The notes under the pieces: generated by a model | What the model was told of the DNA's origin: nothing | The model's database searches: none | What the model saw: the letters and a program-made list of their open reading frames with translations, nothing else | Translations under genes and position numbers: made by a program | Shown here: piece by piece, positions 34,575 to 43,848 of the stretch | Position numbering within the stretch: position 1 is the stretch's first letter | How the letters are laid out: each line of letters begins with the position of its first letter | DNA from: Gammaproteobacteria bacterium | GTDB taxonomy: Bacteria; Pseudomonadota; Gammaproteobacteria; Pseudomonadales; Pseudohongiellaceae | Length of the DNA: 64,000 nucleotides | Direction: 5' to 3' | Assembly (NCBI GenBank): GCA_018661465.1 | Contig: JABJIC010000014.1 | Coordinates: forward strand, 1-64,000

Positions 34575-34780
34575 ATATTGCTTCTAGTTAGTGTTTCTTA
34601 TCGAGCAGGTGTGCGTAGTCTCGATTGCCATGTACTTCTTCTAGTTAGTGTTTCTTATCGAGCAGGTGTGCGTAGTCTCGATTGCCATGTACTTCTTCTA
34701 GTTAGTGTTTCTTATCGAGCAGGTGTGCGTAGTCTCGATTGCCATGTACTGCTTCTAGTTAGTGCGTCTTACCGGGCAGG
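34568..34780. repeat. 57-bp tandem repeat at the PDZ/FG-GAP gene junction
   Basis: Units are at 34568-34624, 34625-34681 and 34682-34738, plus a partial unit at 34739-34780. The middle two are identical and the outer ones diverge where they enter genes. On the minus strand each unit contains the last codons of the PDZ gene (CCT GCT CGA TAA, Pro-Ala-Arg-stop), the spacer and the start of the FG-GAP gene (ATGGCA...). The array thus arose by repeated duplication of the gene junction. Each inserted unit creates a 15-codon frame, MAIETTHTCSIRNTN, at 34698-34745, 34641-34688 and 34584-34631. Confidence 0.95.
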
Positions 34781-35752
34781 AATGGATTCTTCGGTGAGTT
34801 CGCCGTAATCACTGCTGATATTGAAGAGACCCAGAAAACTATGACTTCGTTCCCCGTCTGTTCGCCTAAATTCATAGATAGAGAATAACCAGAAGTCGAG
34901 AATGGAAAGATTATTCCCCGGTGGGTCCAATGTGGACTGATACTGGAGCAGGGGACCTAATGATATCTGACTTATTCTTCTGCCCGGGTCCCAGAGCTTG
35001 ACTGGTCTCTGTGTAATATTTTGTCCATCATAGAGGCCGAAGAAAACTTCTTGCCCCAATTCAAAATCTTGATTCAAGCTACTTATTAGACCCTGGGCTG
35101 AATTAATTTCCAGGCCATTGAGAGTCAAAACTAAATCGCCTACTTCAATGCCAGCAGTTGCTAATGGGCTTTCAGGAAATAATTCCACTATTCTGGCTGC
35201 GGCTAGTCCGGCTGCCCCATCGACGTCCACTAACTCAGTTCGGTATCCCGCCCGTGTCGCAATTGGATCTGAGCGATACAGTTCTTTCAGAGCCTGAGTG
35301 CTACGTGATCGTCTCGCTGAAAGCGTAGCTTCCAACACCGTGGTGTTTCTTCGCAACTCGATACTAAACTCTAGATTCTGCTGATTATCTTCAGTGCCGG
35401 ACTGCTCTTGTAGAGCAGAGATTACGTCTGGATGATTGGTCTCCAGCCCATTAACACTGAGAATAATATCTCCGGCCTGAATTCCAGCTGAATCTGCAGC
35501 TCCATTAGGGCTAACAGTGCGCACTCGAACTCCAGGCAGAACTTCGATATTGCTTAAAGAATCGCTCTCGTTCACAGAAACCTGCATACCAAAATCCAGG
35601 GAAGACTGATTTTCAGATTGCTGAGTGATGCTGATTTGTTCAGCGGATAGAGTTAGGGCAGGAACCAGTACAGCAGGCTCATAGCTAACGCAGGATGCGC
35701 AAAAAAGTGTCCCGATTAACAATGGTAAATTTTTGTGGATGTTTCGACCCAA
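34769..35752 (-). CDS. Lipoprotein with two PDZ domains
   Basis: The product has 327 residues. No ATG is available near the start; TTG 35752 has GGAG 7 bases upstream and is preferred to TTG 35758. A lipobox C-A-S-C follows a hydrophobic segment. The first PDZ domain spans about 65-150 (GVRVRTVSPNGAADSAGIQAGD) and the second about 185-260 (IVELFPESPLATAGIEVGDLV). There is no protease domain, unlike DegP or CtpA. It probably binds C-termini of envelope proteins and may bring substrates to the M16 peptidase or the ABC transporter encoded upstream. It lies 24 bases after the ABC permease gene. Confidence 0.85.
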   Translation of the reverse strand: MGRNIHKNLPLLIGTLFCASCVSYEPAVLVPALTLSAEQISITQQSENQSSLDFGMQVSVNESDSLSNIEVLPGVRVRTVSPNGAADSAGIQAGDIILSVNGLETNHPDVISALQEQSGTEDNQQNLEFSIELRRNTTVLEATLSARRSRSTQALKELYRSDPIATRAGYRTELVDVDGAAGLAAARIVELFPESPLATAGIEVGDLVLTLNGLEINSAQGLISSLNQDFELGQEVFFGLYDGQNITQRPVKLWDPGRRISQISLGPLLQYQSTLDPPGNNLSILDFWLFSIYEFRRTDGERSHSFLGLFNISSDYGELTEESIPAR

Positions 35753-35776
35753 GAACAATCTCCGATTAGTAAGACC

Positions 35777-36646
35777 TTACAGGCTGCGCTTTCTTACCAA
35801 AAACAGTGCAGCGACTAAAAATATCAACATGCTTGGTATTGGCACCAACATATTCAGTTGTTGGGCTCTCTCATCGATAAGAACATCCGAATATCCTCTC
35901 ACCAGTCGGCTCACATCCTGTAAGTAGGATTGATCGAGCAGTGAGGGAAGAAAGCTCGCATAGATATAGAGAGCATAATCCCCCAGCATTGATTTGAATA
36001 CATCAATCGCTATGCTAATTCCAAGGGCGGTGGTTACCGCCTGGGTAGCAGATATGCTGGATACTGAAATAAACAAGCCAAAGGCGATGGCTGCAGGGAT
36101 CGGAATCAGTGCGAGTTGCAAGCCGAGAAAAATCTCTTGCCTGATTTCCTGCTCACTAATTAACTCGAAGCCATCTTCGGCGACGGCAGCAAATTCCCAA
36201 AACACACCGCTAACGATATAGGCTGTTAGCATCAAAAAGATAAAAGAAAACAAAGCTAGAATGTGGAGATGCAAGAGTTTGGCTACTATCAACTGAGTGC
36301 GACTGAAACGGCGAATAACCAGATGCCGAAGAGAGCCCGTGTCTCTCTCGTAACTAAAGCTGTACGCAGCCATACCCACTAAGAGAAGGCCTAACATGGT
36401 AATGCCAGTCCCAAGACCGTCTACGTAGTAACCCCAGGCATTGGAGGCGATGGCATCTTCAAAACTAGGAGAACCCGATAGACTGTCCCTGATCTGCTCG
36501 CCAGATTCTGAAAGCTTCACCAGGCAATATCTAAGTAGGATTAAGGCTGAAGGTGCCAACAAGATTAGCTTGCTGGAAAAGCTTCGTATGGAAATGAAAA
36601 ACTCTGATCTTAGTGCCAGGAAAAGTGTAAGCAAATAATCCTTCAT
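35777..36646 (-). CDS. ABC-2 type transporter permease
   Basis: The product has 289 residues and about six helices (near 22-42, 75-95, 115-145, 165-190, 195-215 and 265-285). The cytosolic loop YERDTGSLRHLVIRRFSRTQ (about 98-117) is the coupling element of NosY/ABC-2 permeases. It has no fused ATPase and pairs with the ATPase gene that it overlaps by four bases (start 36646, ATPase stop 36643). Such pairs export lipids, peptides or drugs, or act on envelope proteins; the substrate here is unknown. Confidence 0.85.
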   Translation of the reverse strand: MKDYLLTLFLALRSEFFISIRSFSSKLILLAPSALILLRYCLVKLSESGEQIRDSLSGSPSFEDAIASNAWGYYVDGLGTGITMLGLLLVGMAAYSFSYERDTGSLRHLVIRRFSRTQLIVAKLLHLHILALFSFIFLMLTAYIVSGVFWEFAAVAEDGFELISEQEIRQEIFLGLQLALIPIPAAIAFGLFISVSSISATQAVTTALGISIAIDVFKSMLGDYALYIYASFLPSLLDQSYLQDVSRLVRGYSDVLIDERAQQLNMLVPIPSMLIFLVAALFLVRKRSL

Positions 36647-37569
36647 TCCGAACCCTCGCTGGTGATTGCTCGGAACATGCTTGCCAAAGAAGCTCTTTGC
36701 AAAATGAGTTCGGACACTTCAATATTTCTTGCAGTTAGTTGTTGATTAAGTTCCGACGAGGATTTATTAGCCATTGATATATGATGATAACCCTCTTCAT
36801 CGGTTTTGAGGTATTGAACTTCGTCGATAATTTTCAGCGCATTTAGCAGACTAGCTCGGTCTTCACTTCGAATCAGTACCGTTTCAATATTTCCTGCCAG
36901 CAAGTTGGGAACGGAGTCGCTAAGGGCTATGGCGCCTTTGTGAAGAACCGCGATATGACTACAGATCTGTTCCAGATAAGGCAGCTGGTGACTGGATAGG
37001 AGAAAACTGGTTCCCTCTTCTTGGTTGAGTCTGGTAATCAGGGAAAGCACATCGTCTACTCCTCCTGCATCCAGGCCATTAAAAGGCTCGTCTAGAAGAA
37101 TGATTTCGGGTTGTCCCAATAAGGCGTGGGCAATACTTGCCCGACGCTTATTACCAAGTGATAAATGTTTAATCTTGAACTTGCTGAAGGCCTCTAGACC
37201 TAACATTGCTTCTACTTCTTGCGGAGTACGCACCTTATTTTCGCAGAGCAGACTCGCATGCTGAAGACAGTGACGCAGGCTTACGTTAGGCGGCAAACTG
37301 GAGGTGTCGAAAATGGCAACTAGCTTGCCGCTGGCACGATGAAGGTCGGCAGGGGAGTAACCAAGCACAGAAACATTGCCACTGTTGAATTCTTTCAGGC
37401 CGAGGATGCATTCCAGAGTTGTGGTCTTGCCTGAGCCATTTAGACCGACCAGACCATGTATGGAACCCCGAGTTACCTGCAACTCGAGATCCCTGATGAC
37501 TTTGAAATCTCCGTAGGACTTGTTCAGTTTTGAGACTGAGAGTGCTACATCAATTTGACTGGAATCCAT
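36643..37569 (-). CDS. ABC transporter ATP-binding protein
   Basis: The product has 308 residues. It has Walker A GLNGSGKTTTLE (about 43-54), Q-loop region, signature HLSLGNKRRASIAHAL (a variant L-S-L-G-N in place of L-S-G-G-Q), Walker B IILLDEPFNGLD and the switch His in L-L-S-S-H-Q. An 80-residue C-terminal extension (about 225-308) is typical of ABC-2 exporters of the CcmA/NatA class. It partners the permease gene that follows. It starts 49 bases after the M16 peptidase gene. Confidence 0.92.
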   Translation of the reverse strand: MDSSQIDVALSVSKLNKSYGDFKVIRDLELQVTRGSIHGLVGLNGSGKTTTLECILGLKEFNSGNVSVLGYSPADLHRASGKLVAIFDTSSLPPNVSLRHCLQHASLLCENKVRTPQEVEAMLGLEAFSKFKIKHLSLGNKRRASIAHALLGQPEIILLDEPFNGLDAGGVDDVLSLITRLNQEEGTSFLLSSHQLPYLEQICSHIAVLHKGAIALSDSVPNLLAGNIETVLIRSEDRASLLNALKIIDEVQYLKTDEEGYHHISMANKSSSELNQQLTARNIEVSELILQRASLASMFRAITSEGSE

Positions 37570-37618
37570 AAGTGAAACTTTTTGTAAATAACTGAAATCC
37601 GAATGTTCGGTTTGTAGA

Positions 37619-40609
37619 CTAGTCTACGAACAAATCATCCACCTGGATTTCTTTGACCGTACCAAATTGTTCCAGTTCCTCTGTATCGATTATAGAGAGG
37701 TCGCCAACAATGGATATTAATTTGGGTCTGTCTTTTACATGGTTCTGTTGGAACTCCACCAGGTTTTCTATGCTCGCCGTCTGTAACTGTTGAAAGCGCT
37801 CCCTTCTGGGGTCTCCATCGAGACCAAGGCGCTCCCATCCTCGTACTGCGCCAATCACTTGCCGGAAATTAATCTTGGAAGTGCGGTAACGATTTAACAT
37901 GGAGTTAGCGGTTTCTTCGAATCTCTCGCTGGACGCCGGCATCTCATCGATTAGGCCGACAAAGGCATTTAGAGCATCAACTGTCTTGTCGGTTTGTGTG
38001 CCGATTACACCGAGCATCAGATTCTGGTCATTCAATCTTCTGCCCTGAGCATAAGCTGCTGCTGCAGAGTAGGCTAAAGCTCTCGCTTCCCGAAGTTCCT
38101 GAAACACTACGCTAGACATCCCGCTACCGAAGTAGTCTGTGTATAGAGAGGACATCAAGGTGTCACTGTTATTGTAATCATTGTCTGGAAATTCGATTCG
38201 AACCTGAGCCTGAGCTGTCTGTTGATTCACTACATAGACTTCGGATTCGTCAAACTCTCGGGTCTTGCGGAAACGAAATTCAGGAGTGTCCTTAAGCTCT
38301 CCCTCAATAATATGGTGTCGGCGCAAAGAAGATACGAGGTCTTCCAGGGGCAGTGAGCCAGTATAGGTAAGTACATGTTTGTACTCGAGAAGGTCACTTG
38401 GCAGCGACATCAGTTCATCCAGGGACGTATCCTGAATCTCTTCAGAGCTAAGTGCTTCCAGCATGGGCGATTCTTCACCGTAGCGATTGTAGAGATAGAG
38501 CGCACGTGAGATTGCCGGAGGAGAGCTCTTCTGATCTTCCCGTGACTTCAGCAGAATCCCTTTTAACTGCTCCAGTGTTTGTTCGTCGGCAGTAGGTGTC
38601 TTAACCAACTCCATCATCAGGGCGAGGCTTTCCTCAAACTGTTCATCGAGTCCACTCAATGACATTGCCGAGGAGTTTTCACCAGCGCCAAAGCGAAAAT
38701 CGCTACCGAGTCGATACCATTCTTTCTGCAGGGTTTCGTTGCTCATGGTTTCGGTGCCGGCAACCTCCATCAAGGAAGCGGAGAGATTCAGTTTTTCGTT
38801 TTCCTCTGTGCCTACTTCTACATTGACAGAGAAGCTAAACAGATCATTTAAAGGGTTTGGGGCATAGTAAAGTTCTACGCCATCTGCGAATTCAATTACG
38901 CGGTAATCCTCGTCGACTTCTACGAAGACAGGTTCGATAGGGTCGAAATCCATGGCAAGAACTCTAGCCGCGTACTCTGACTGACGGGTCGAATCAATTT
39001 CGATTGGGTCTATTTGAGGCTTTGCTACTGAAGGAACTTCATGTTGAGCATCGATCTGATAAATCGCGATGTATTCGTCGCCAAAATATTTGTTTGCAGC
39101 ATCGATAATGTCCTGTCGGTCCACTTGTTCCATGCGCTCGATATCGGCTATGTGAAAATCCCAGTCCGTACCGTCGATGAACGACTGCCGCATCGTGGCT
39201 ACACGAGACTGGTTGAATTCCTGACTAGCCTTCTGAGTCTTCTTTAGATCGTTAATGATTGCAGGAATTATCCATTCTTCAAATTCTCCGGCTTTCACCA
39301 GCTCTATCTGTTCAAGGAGAAGTTGTTCTACTTCTTCCAGAGTTTGGTCCTGCTTAGGGACGCCATATAAAGTTTGGGCGCCACCATCAATTTGGATTTG
39401 CGGAGACGATCCTGCACCTGCCACTAATTGTTGCTGATTTAGATTCAAGTTAATCAGCCCTGCGGTTCGATTATCCAGAATCATGTCTGCCATCATCAGC
39501 GCTTCGAGATCGGGGTGGCCCTTGCCGACAGTGCGAAATGCCAGTTGTACCTGTTCTTCGCCTGGATATTGCACGGTACGTCGTTCCACACCCTGAATTG
39601 GAGCTTCTACCCAGGGACCTACTTCCGGAACCGGCTTTGATTCCCAGGAAGAAAATTTCTCGCTGATCAGTTCAATTGTCTCATCGATGTCGATGTCGCC
39701 GCTGATAACGATTGCCATATTGTTGGGTACATAATAGGTATCAAAATAATTCTGGATGTAGACCAGTGAAGGGTTTTTCAGGTGCTCGACTTTGCCGATG
39801 GTGGGTTGCTGGCCATAGGGATGAACTTTATATAATTCTTCGCTCATGGCTGCATAGATGATTCGGCCTCGGTTATCCAGCGTGCGATTCTTTTCTTCGT
39901 ACACGGTTTCGAGTTCGGTGTGAAAAATTCGAAATACAGGATCAGCAAATCGGGCCGATTCAATTTCTGCCCATTGCTGTAGTCGATTCGAAGGCATACC
40001 CACTTTGTAAACAGTCTCTTCATTAGAGGTATGGGCATTCATTGCACTGCTGCCCATGGCGTTATACAACTTGTCGAATTCATTCGGGATTGCGTATTGA
40101 GCCGCGAGTTGTGCGTTTCTATTTATTTCGGCGTAGATCTCAGCGCGGACGGCCTCATCCGTTTCATTGAAATGTTGCTCATAAAGCTCAACTATGCGAT
40201 CCAGATAGGGCTTTTCTGCCTCATAATCCACCGTCCCTAACTGGGATGTTCCCTTGAACAGGAGATGTTCCAGATAGTGGGCGAGACCAGTGGCGTCAGC
40301 AGGGTCGTGCTTGCTGCCTGCTCGCACGGCTATCTCGGCATAGAATCTTGGTTCTTCATGGTTTTCTGTGAGGTAGACCTTGAGGCCATTGTCCAGCTCG
40401 AAAATAGCTGCATCCAGCGGGTCATTCTCATTTGCTTGATTGATTCGCGTGTAACCAGAGCTCGCTTGTTCGACCGCAGTGGATTGTGCGGTCTGAGTAT
40501 TGTCACTGGTAGTGGTGCTTCCGCTGTCTCCGCAAGCAGATACGGTGATAAGAATAAGTGCTGCAAACGTAATCCGCATCAAATTTCTGGCGGCTAGTAA
40601 CTGTCTCAT
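37619..40609 (-). CDS. M16-family zinc peptidase lipoprotein (pitrilysin/insulinase-like)
   Basis: The product has 996 residues from ATG 40609 (GGAG 6 bases upstream). A lipobox V-S-A-C with Cys26 anchors it in the membrane. The inverted zinc motif H-Y-L-E-H is at 111-115, inside TGLAHYLEHLLFKGT, with the distal Glu near S-N-E-E-T-V-Y-K-V-G. The C-terminal half repeats the fold without the motif, as in two-domain M16 enzymes. It should digest peptides that fit its closed chamber, in the periplasm or at the outer membrane. As part of an operon with an ABC-2 exporter and a PDZ protein, it could process an exported peptide or clear envelope peptides. Confidence 0.92.
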   Translation of the reverse strand: MRQLLAARNLMRITFAALILITVSACGDSGSTTTSDNTQTAQSTAVEQASSGYTRINQANENDPLDAAIFELDNGLKVYLTENHEEPRFYAEIAVRAGSKHDPADATGLAHYLEHLLFKGTSQLGTVDYEAEKPYLDRIVELYEQHFNETDEAVRAEIYAEINRNAQLAAQYAIPNEFDKLYNAMGSSAMNAHTSNEETVYKVGMPSNRLQQWAEIESARFADPVFRIFHTELETVYEEKNRTLDNRGRIIYAAMSEELYKVHPYGQQPTIGKVEHLKNPSLVYIQNYFDTYYVPNNMAIVISGDIDIDETIELISEKFSSWESKPVPEVGPWVEAPIQGVERRTVQYPGEEQVQLAFRTVGKGHPDLEALMMADMILDNRTAGLINLNLNQQQLVAGAGSSPQIQIDGGAQTLYGVPKQDQTLEEVEQLLLEQIELVKAGEFEEWIIPAIINDLKKTQKASQEFNQSRVATMRQSFIDGTDWDFHIADIERMEQVDRQDIIDAANKYFGDEYIAIYQIDAQHEVPSVAKPQIDPIEIDSTRQSEYAARVLAMDFDPIEPVFVEVDEDYRVIEFADGVELYYAPNPLNDLFSFSVNVEVGTEENEKLNLSASLMEVAGTETMSNETLQKEWYRLGSDFRFGAGENSSAMSLSGLDEQFEESLALMMELVKTPTADEQTLEQLKGILLKSREDQKSSPPAISRALYLYNRYGEESPMLEALSSEEIQDTSLDELMSLPSDLLEYKHVLTYTGSLPLEDLVSSLRRHHIIEGELKDTPEFRFRKTREFDESEVYVVNQQTAQAQVRIEFPDNDYNNSDTLMSSLYTDYFGSGMSSVVFQELREARALAYSAAAAYAQGRRLNDQNLMLGVIGTQTDKTVDALNAFVGLIDEMPASSERFEETANSMLNRYRTSKINFRQVIGAVRGWERLGLDGDPRRERFQQLQTASIENLVEFQQNHVKDRPKLISIVGDLSIIDTEELEQFGTVKEIQVDDLFVD

Positions 40610-40705
40610 GTAGTGCTCCAAAATGGTTCTGTCTAAATGACGTATGCCTCTCGTATGCCTCTAATGTATGGCATTCGGGCAAAAATTGTAAGTCAGATCG
40701 GGTGG

Positions 40706-41725
40706 CTAGTTTGGAAGATCATCGGCGCCTATTCGAGCATGCCTTATTTCCCTCTCTCCGTCTGTTCGGCTGGTGGCTTCAAGTATGATGTCGATGCCGG
40801 ACGTCTGATTGCGTACGAATTGGTCGTATTGCTCAAGCTGGTCGACATCCAGATCCGGCTGCAGACGCTCGCGGGCTCGTTCATAAGCCTGGACTGAATC
40901 CTCATGGGCACTACTCATGCTGCCATCATCGGCCACCAGCGAGGAGTAATTATTCTCCGAAGAAAATAACTCATCAATCACCGTGTCCATTACCTGCTCA
41001 TGGGCAAGACCCTCAATAGAGCTGCCTGACCGGCTCAAACCTTCCCCGTATATTTCTCTTGCGGTGTCTTGTTTGATCAAGCGGTCATACTGACTTAACT
41101 CATCCAGCTGATCATCGCTTAGCAATTCCTCCATACCGTTGACCATGCCATCCGGACCAAACATAGCTACAGCCTGATCTGCGCTGAGATTGCCGTCCAG
41201 CAACTCCCCAAGCATCTGATAGCGTTGAGAGGTGAAATCGACCATGGCGTCCAGGATGTCTTCTCTTCCAGCCTCGGGAAGAGCCAGGGCATTCACATAA
41301 TCGCGATAGAGTCCCGGAACAGAATCCTGTGCCCAGGAATCGGCAACAGCGGGGTCGGAGAAAGGCGAGGAAGATGGGCCGCCTCTTCGACGCGGCCCGG
41401 ATTCCTGTGCTACTTGGGCTCTAACTTGTTCCAGCAACTCTTCGTAGTCTGGATTAATCTTTTCTCTCGCGCTCTGCAATTCAGCACTCATATTTGCCAG
41501 TTGATTGCTGGCTGATAACAGCTGACTCTGCAGGCTGCTCAATTGCGCTTCAAACTCATTTCTCTGCAGGGCATATTCCTCAGCTTGCTCCTGTAGCTGA
41601 GTCTGAAAGCCCATGGCTATGTCCAATTGCTCCTGCAAATCACCGCTCTTAGTCTCTGCCAGTACAATGGCATAGCTCATGCCACCTAACACTATTGCGA
41701 CGCCTACAATTTCAACTGCTTTCAT
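40706..41725 (-). CDS. Coiled-coil membrane-anchored protein A of the nine-gene operon
   Basis: The product has 339 residues. An N-terminal helix (about 5-23) is followed by a coiled coil (about 27-95) ending in S-A-R-E-K-I-N-P-D-Y, then an Arg/Gly/Ser-rich break (R-R-R-G-G-P-S-S-S) and a helical domain. That domain contains two related segments, DDQLDELSQYDRLIKQD and DVDQLEQYDQFVRNQ. The layout matches coiled-coil protein B at 30157. I know no family name. It is the first gene of the operon, 96 bases before the M16 gene, and diverges from the TolC-like gene. Confidence 0.7.
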   Translation of the reverse strand: MKAVEIVGVAIVLGGMSYAIVLAETKSGDLQEQLDIAMGFQTQLQEQAEEYALQRNEFEAQLSSLQSQLLSASNQLANMSAELQSAREKINPDYEELLEQVRAQVAQESGPRRRGGPSSSPFSDPAVADSWAQDSVPGLYRDYVNALALPEAGREDILDAMVDFTSQRYQMLGELLDGNLSADQAVAMFGPDGMVNGMEELLSDDQLDELSQYDRLIKQDTAREIYGEGLSRSGSSIEGLAHEQVMDTVIDELFSSENNYSSLVADDGSMSSAHEDSVQAYERARERLQPDLDVDQLEQYDQFVRNQTSGIDIILEATSRTDGEREIRHARIGADDLPN

Positions 41726-42156
41726 ATTATCTGAACCTCTGTTTCTAGTATGTATCCCGCAGCTGGCAGCGTCCTTTTGGACGAGCCCGGTGCAACCGTC
41801 AGTGGAAGCGCCTTGGAGATGTTTTTGTGTTTGCGCACTGCTGAACCAGCGACTCTAAACTCCTTTATACCGCTGTCATTAACCAAGTTCAGTCCAGAAA
41901 ATATCCAGTTGGCATCACTGGCCAGATTATCACTTCAGAAGGTGACACTATCATTGAATGCTGGATTCAACTTCTCAACAGAGGATTTGTCAGTGCAAGA
42001 GCTGCCAAAGGCAACAATAACAAGAAAAAACAAACAGAAATCAAATTGTTATCTCCCCTGTAGATAGTTCGTTTTGTCGTTAAAATTAGACTGATAACAG
42101 GTATAGAAGCGTATAATCATTCGACAATCAGAATCTTGGCCAATTTAGCGAAATAC
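41726..42156. promoter_or_regulatory. Shared upstream region of two divergent envelope operons
   Basis: This 431-base gap separates the divergent coiled-coil A and TolC-like genes and must hold promoters for both. On the plus strand TATAAT at 42112-42117 is a perfect -10 box, about 40 bases before the TolC-like start, with no good -35. A 105-codon open frame at 41750-42067 lacks a convincing ribosome binding site or family resemblance and is not called. I see no palindromic operator. Confidence 0.45.
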
Positions 42157-43848
42157 ATGAAATATACAATTAAATCAACAGCTTGTGCTCTTTTCTCTTT
42201 GCTGCTCGCTGCCTGTAGCAGTAATTCCTATAAGGAAAGTGCAGATAATGAGAGTTATCAGGCCATAGCTGGTAAGTCAGAGCTGGTGCCCGGGATGAGC
42301 CAGCAAGTGCTTGTTGATGAGGAAAAAGTCGTCGATCTCGATGCTTTTGCTATCAACGAAGATTCATATGAATTTCTCGACGAGGAAGCTGACAGCGAAA
42401 TAGGAGCCCATATTCTGAATTTGAATATTGCTCTGGATTTAGCTTTTCAACACAGCAAGGACTACCAAACCCAGAAGGAGCGTTTATATCTGGAAGCGCT
42501 GGCATTGACCTTCGATCGTTATCGTTACTCGCCAACATTTTCAGCAAGTGCAGGTGGCGATTATCTTTGGGACACCGAAGATCAATTTGTTACAGATATG
42601 CAAGCCCTGACTGGAATGGAAAATATCAGCACCAGCGAAAGTGTTGATGCGGGTACCAGCTTGGGAGCTCGTTATCTTCTAAAAGGTGGTGGAGCTATAG
42701 CTCTTAACCTGACGAGTAATTTTACCCGCTTCCTCACTGGCGATATTAGTGAATTTGGAACAACAGCTCTTATCGGTTCATTTACTCAGCCTCTATTACG
42801 GGATTTTGGCACCGAGATTGAAGCGGAGAATCTAATGCAGGCAGAGCGTGATCTGCTCTATCAATTACGAGACTTCACCAGATTTAGAAAGACATTTGCA
42901 GTGAGGGTAGCTTCCAACTATTACTCTGTGTTGCTTAATCGGGAAACAGCGATCAATAACTATGCCGGACTACAGGCCAATAATTTGTCTCTCGAGCGGG
43001 AGCAGGCGTTTCAGGCGGAAGGTCTGACGACACTATTGGAAGTAGGTCGATTGGAACAATCCGCACTCCAGGCAGACCTGCGTTGGACATCATCGATTAC
43101 TCGTTACAAGCGCAGCCTGGACAATTTCAAGATTTTAATCGGTCTTGATGCTGATGACAGTATTGTTTTGGATGATAATGAGATGACGCTGATCACTGAG
43201 TCAGGCATGGAATCTCCTGACATTAGTCTTGAGCAGGCCACAGAAATGGCCGTGCAGACTCGACTCGATTTATATTCCGAGTTGGATAGAGTGCAAGACG
43301 CCGCGCGCAAGATTGAAGTAGCAGCCAACGCATTGAATCCCACACTGGATTTTAATTTAGTGGCATCGATACCTGATTCCAATAGTGGCAACCTGGGTGA
43401 GCTGGATTTCGAGAACGCAGTCTATCGCGCTGGTTTGGACATCGACTTGCCTCTGGACAGCAAACAGGAGCGCAATAATTATCGTCGTACCCTTATCGAT
43501 TATGACGCTTCCACCCGAGACTATTTGCTTGCCCTTGATGAAGTAAAACTGGATGTACTGGACACCTGGCGGCGTATGAACGAAGCAAGCAAGAGCTATG
43601 ATATTAATGTTACCAGTGTTGAGATCAATGAGCGTCGAGTAGAAGAGGCAGAGCTCCGCGCTGAACTGGGCCTTGGTGATATTCAGGACACGGTGGATTC
43701 ACAAAACGATTTAACGGCGGCTCGCACAGAACTGGTGAGCTCAATAGTCGAACAAAATATTGCGAAACTAGAATTCTGGCGTGACGTAGGGCTGCTCTAC
43801 GTTAACGATAATGGACAGTGGGAGGAAGGCATAAATGAGCCTCGATAA
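42157..43848 (+). CDS. TolC-like outer-membrane efflux lipoprotein
   Basis: The product has 563 residues from ATG 42157; an in-frame TTG at 42136 is less likely since the signal begins at MKYTIKSTACALFSLLLAAC, where the last Cys is the lipidation site. Two OEP repeats follow (about 100-320 and 340-550), with coiled-coil helices and the typical F-T-Q-P-L-L-R-D-F-G of the beta-barrel region. It forms the trimeric outer-membrane channel for the exporter encoded next. Its end overlaps the HlyD-like gene by 14 bases, so translation is coupled. Confidence 0.9.
   Translation: MKYTIKSTACALFSLLLAACSSNSYKESADNESYQAIAGKSELVPGMSQQVLVDEEKVVDLDAFAINEDSYEFLDEEADSEIGAHILNLNIALDLAFQHSKDYQTQKERLYLEALALTFDRYRYSPTFSASAGGDYLWDTEDQFVTDMQALTGMENISTSESVDAGTSLGARYLLKGGGAIALNLTSNFTRFLTGDISEFGTTALIGSFTQPLLRDFGTEIEAENLMQAERDLLYQLRDFTRFRKTFAVRVASNYYSVLLNRETAINNYAGLQANNLSLEREQAFQAEGLTTLLEVGRLEQSALQADLRWTSSITRYKRSLDNFKILIGLDADDSIVLDDNEMTLITESGMESPDISLEQATEMAVQTRLDLYSELDRVQDAARKIEVAANALNPTLDFNLVASIPDSNSGNLGELDFENAVYRAGLDIDLPLDSKQERNNYRRTLIDYDASTRDYLLALDEVKLDVLDTWRRMNEASKSYDINVTSVEINERRVEEAELRAELGLGDIQDTVDSQNDLTAARTELVSSIVEQNIAKLEFWRDVGLLYVNDNGQWEEGINEPR

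Noticed and set aside
34568-34780. CRISPR-like or precursor-peptide array
   Set aside because: The units are directly adjacent with no variable spacers, so it is not CRISPR. The 15-residue peptide is derived from the gene junction and there is no modification enzyme, so a RiPP precursor reading is not supported.
34554-34808. 84-codon plus-strand frame made of 19-residue repeats
   Set aside because: It exists only because the 57-bp repeat length is a multiple of three; it runs antisense to two real genes.
41750-42067. 105-codon plus-strand frame in the gap before the TolC-like gene
   Set aside because: No ribosome binding site, no signal or family pattern, and it lies in the presumed promoter region.
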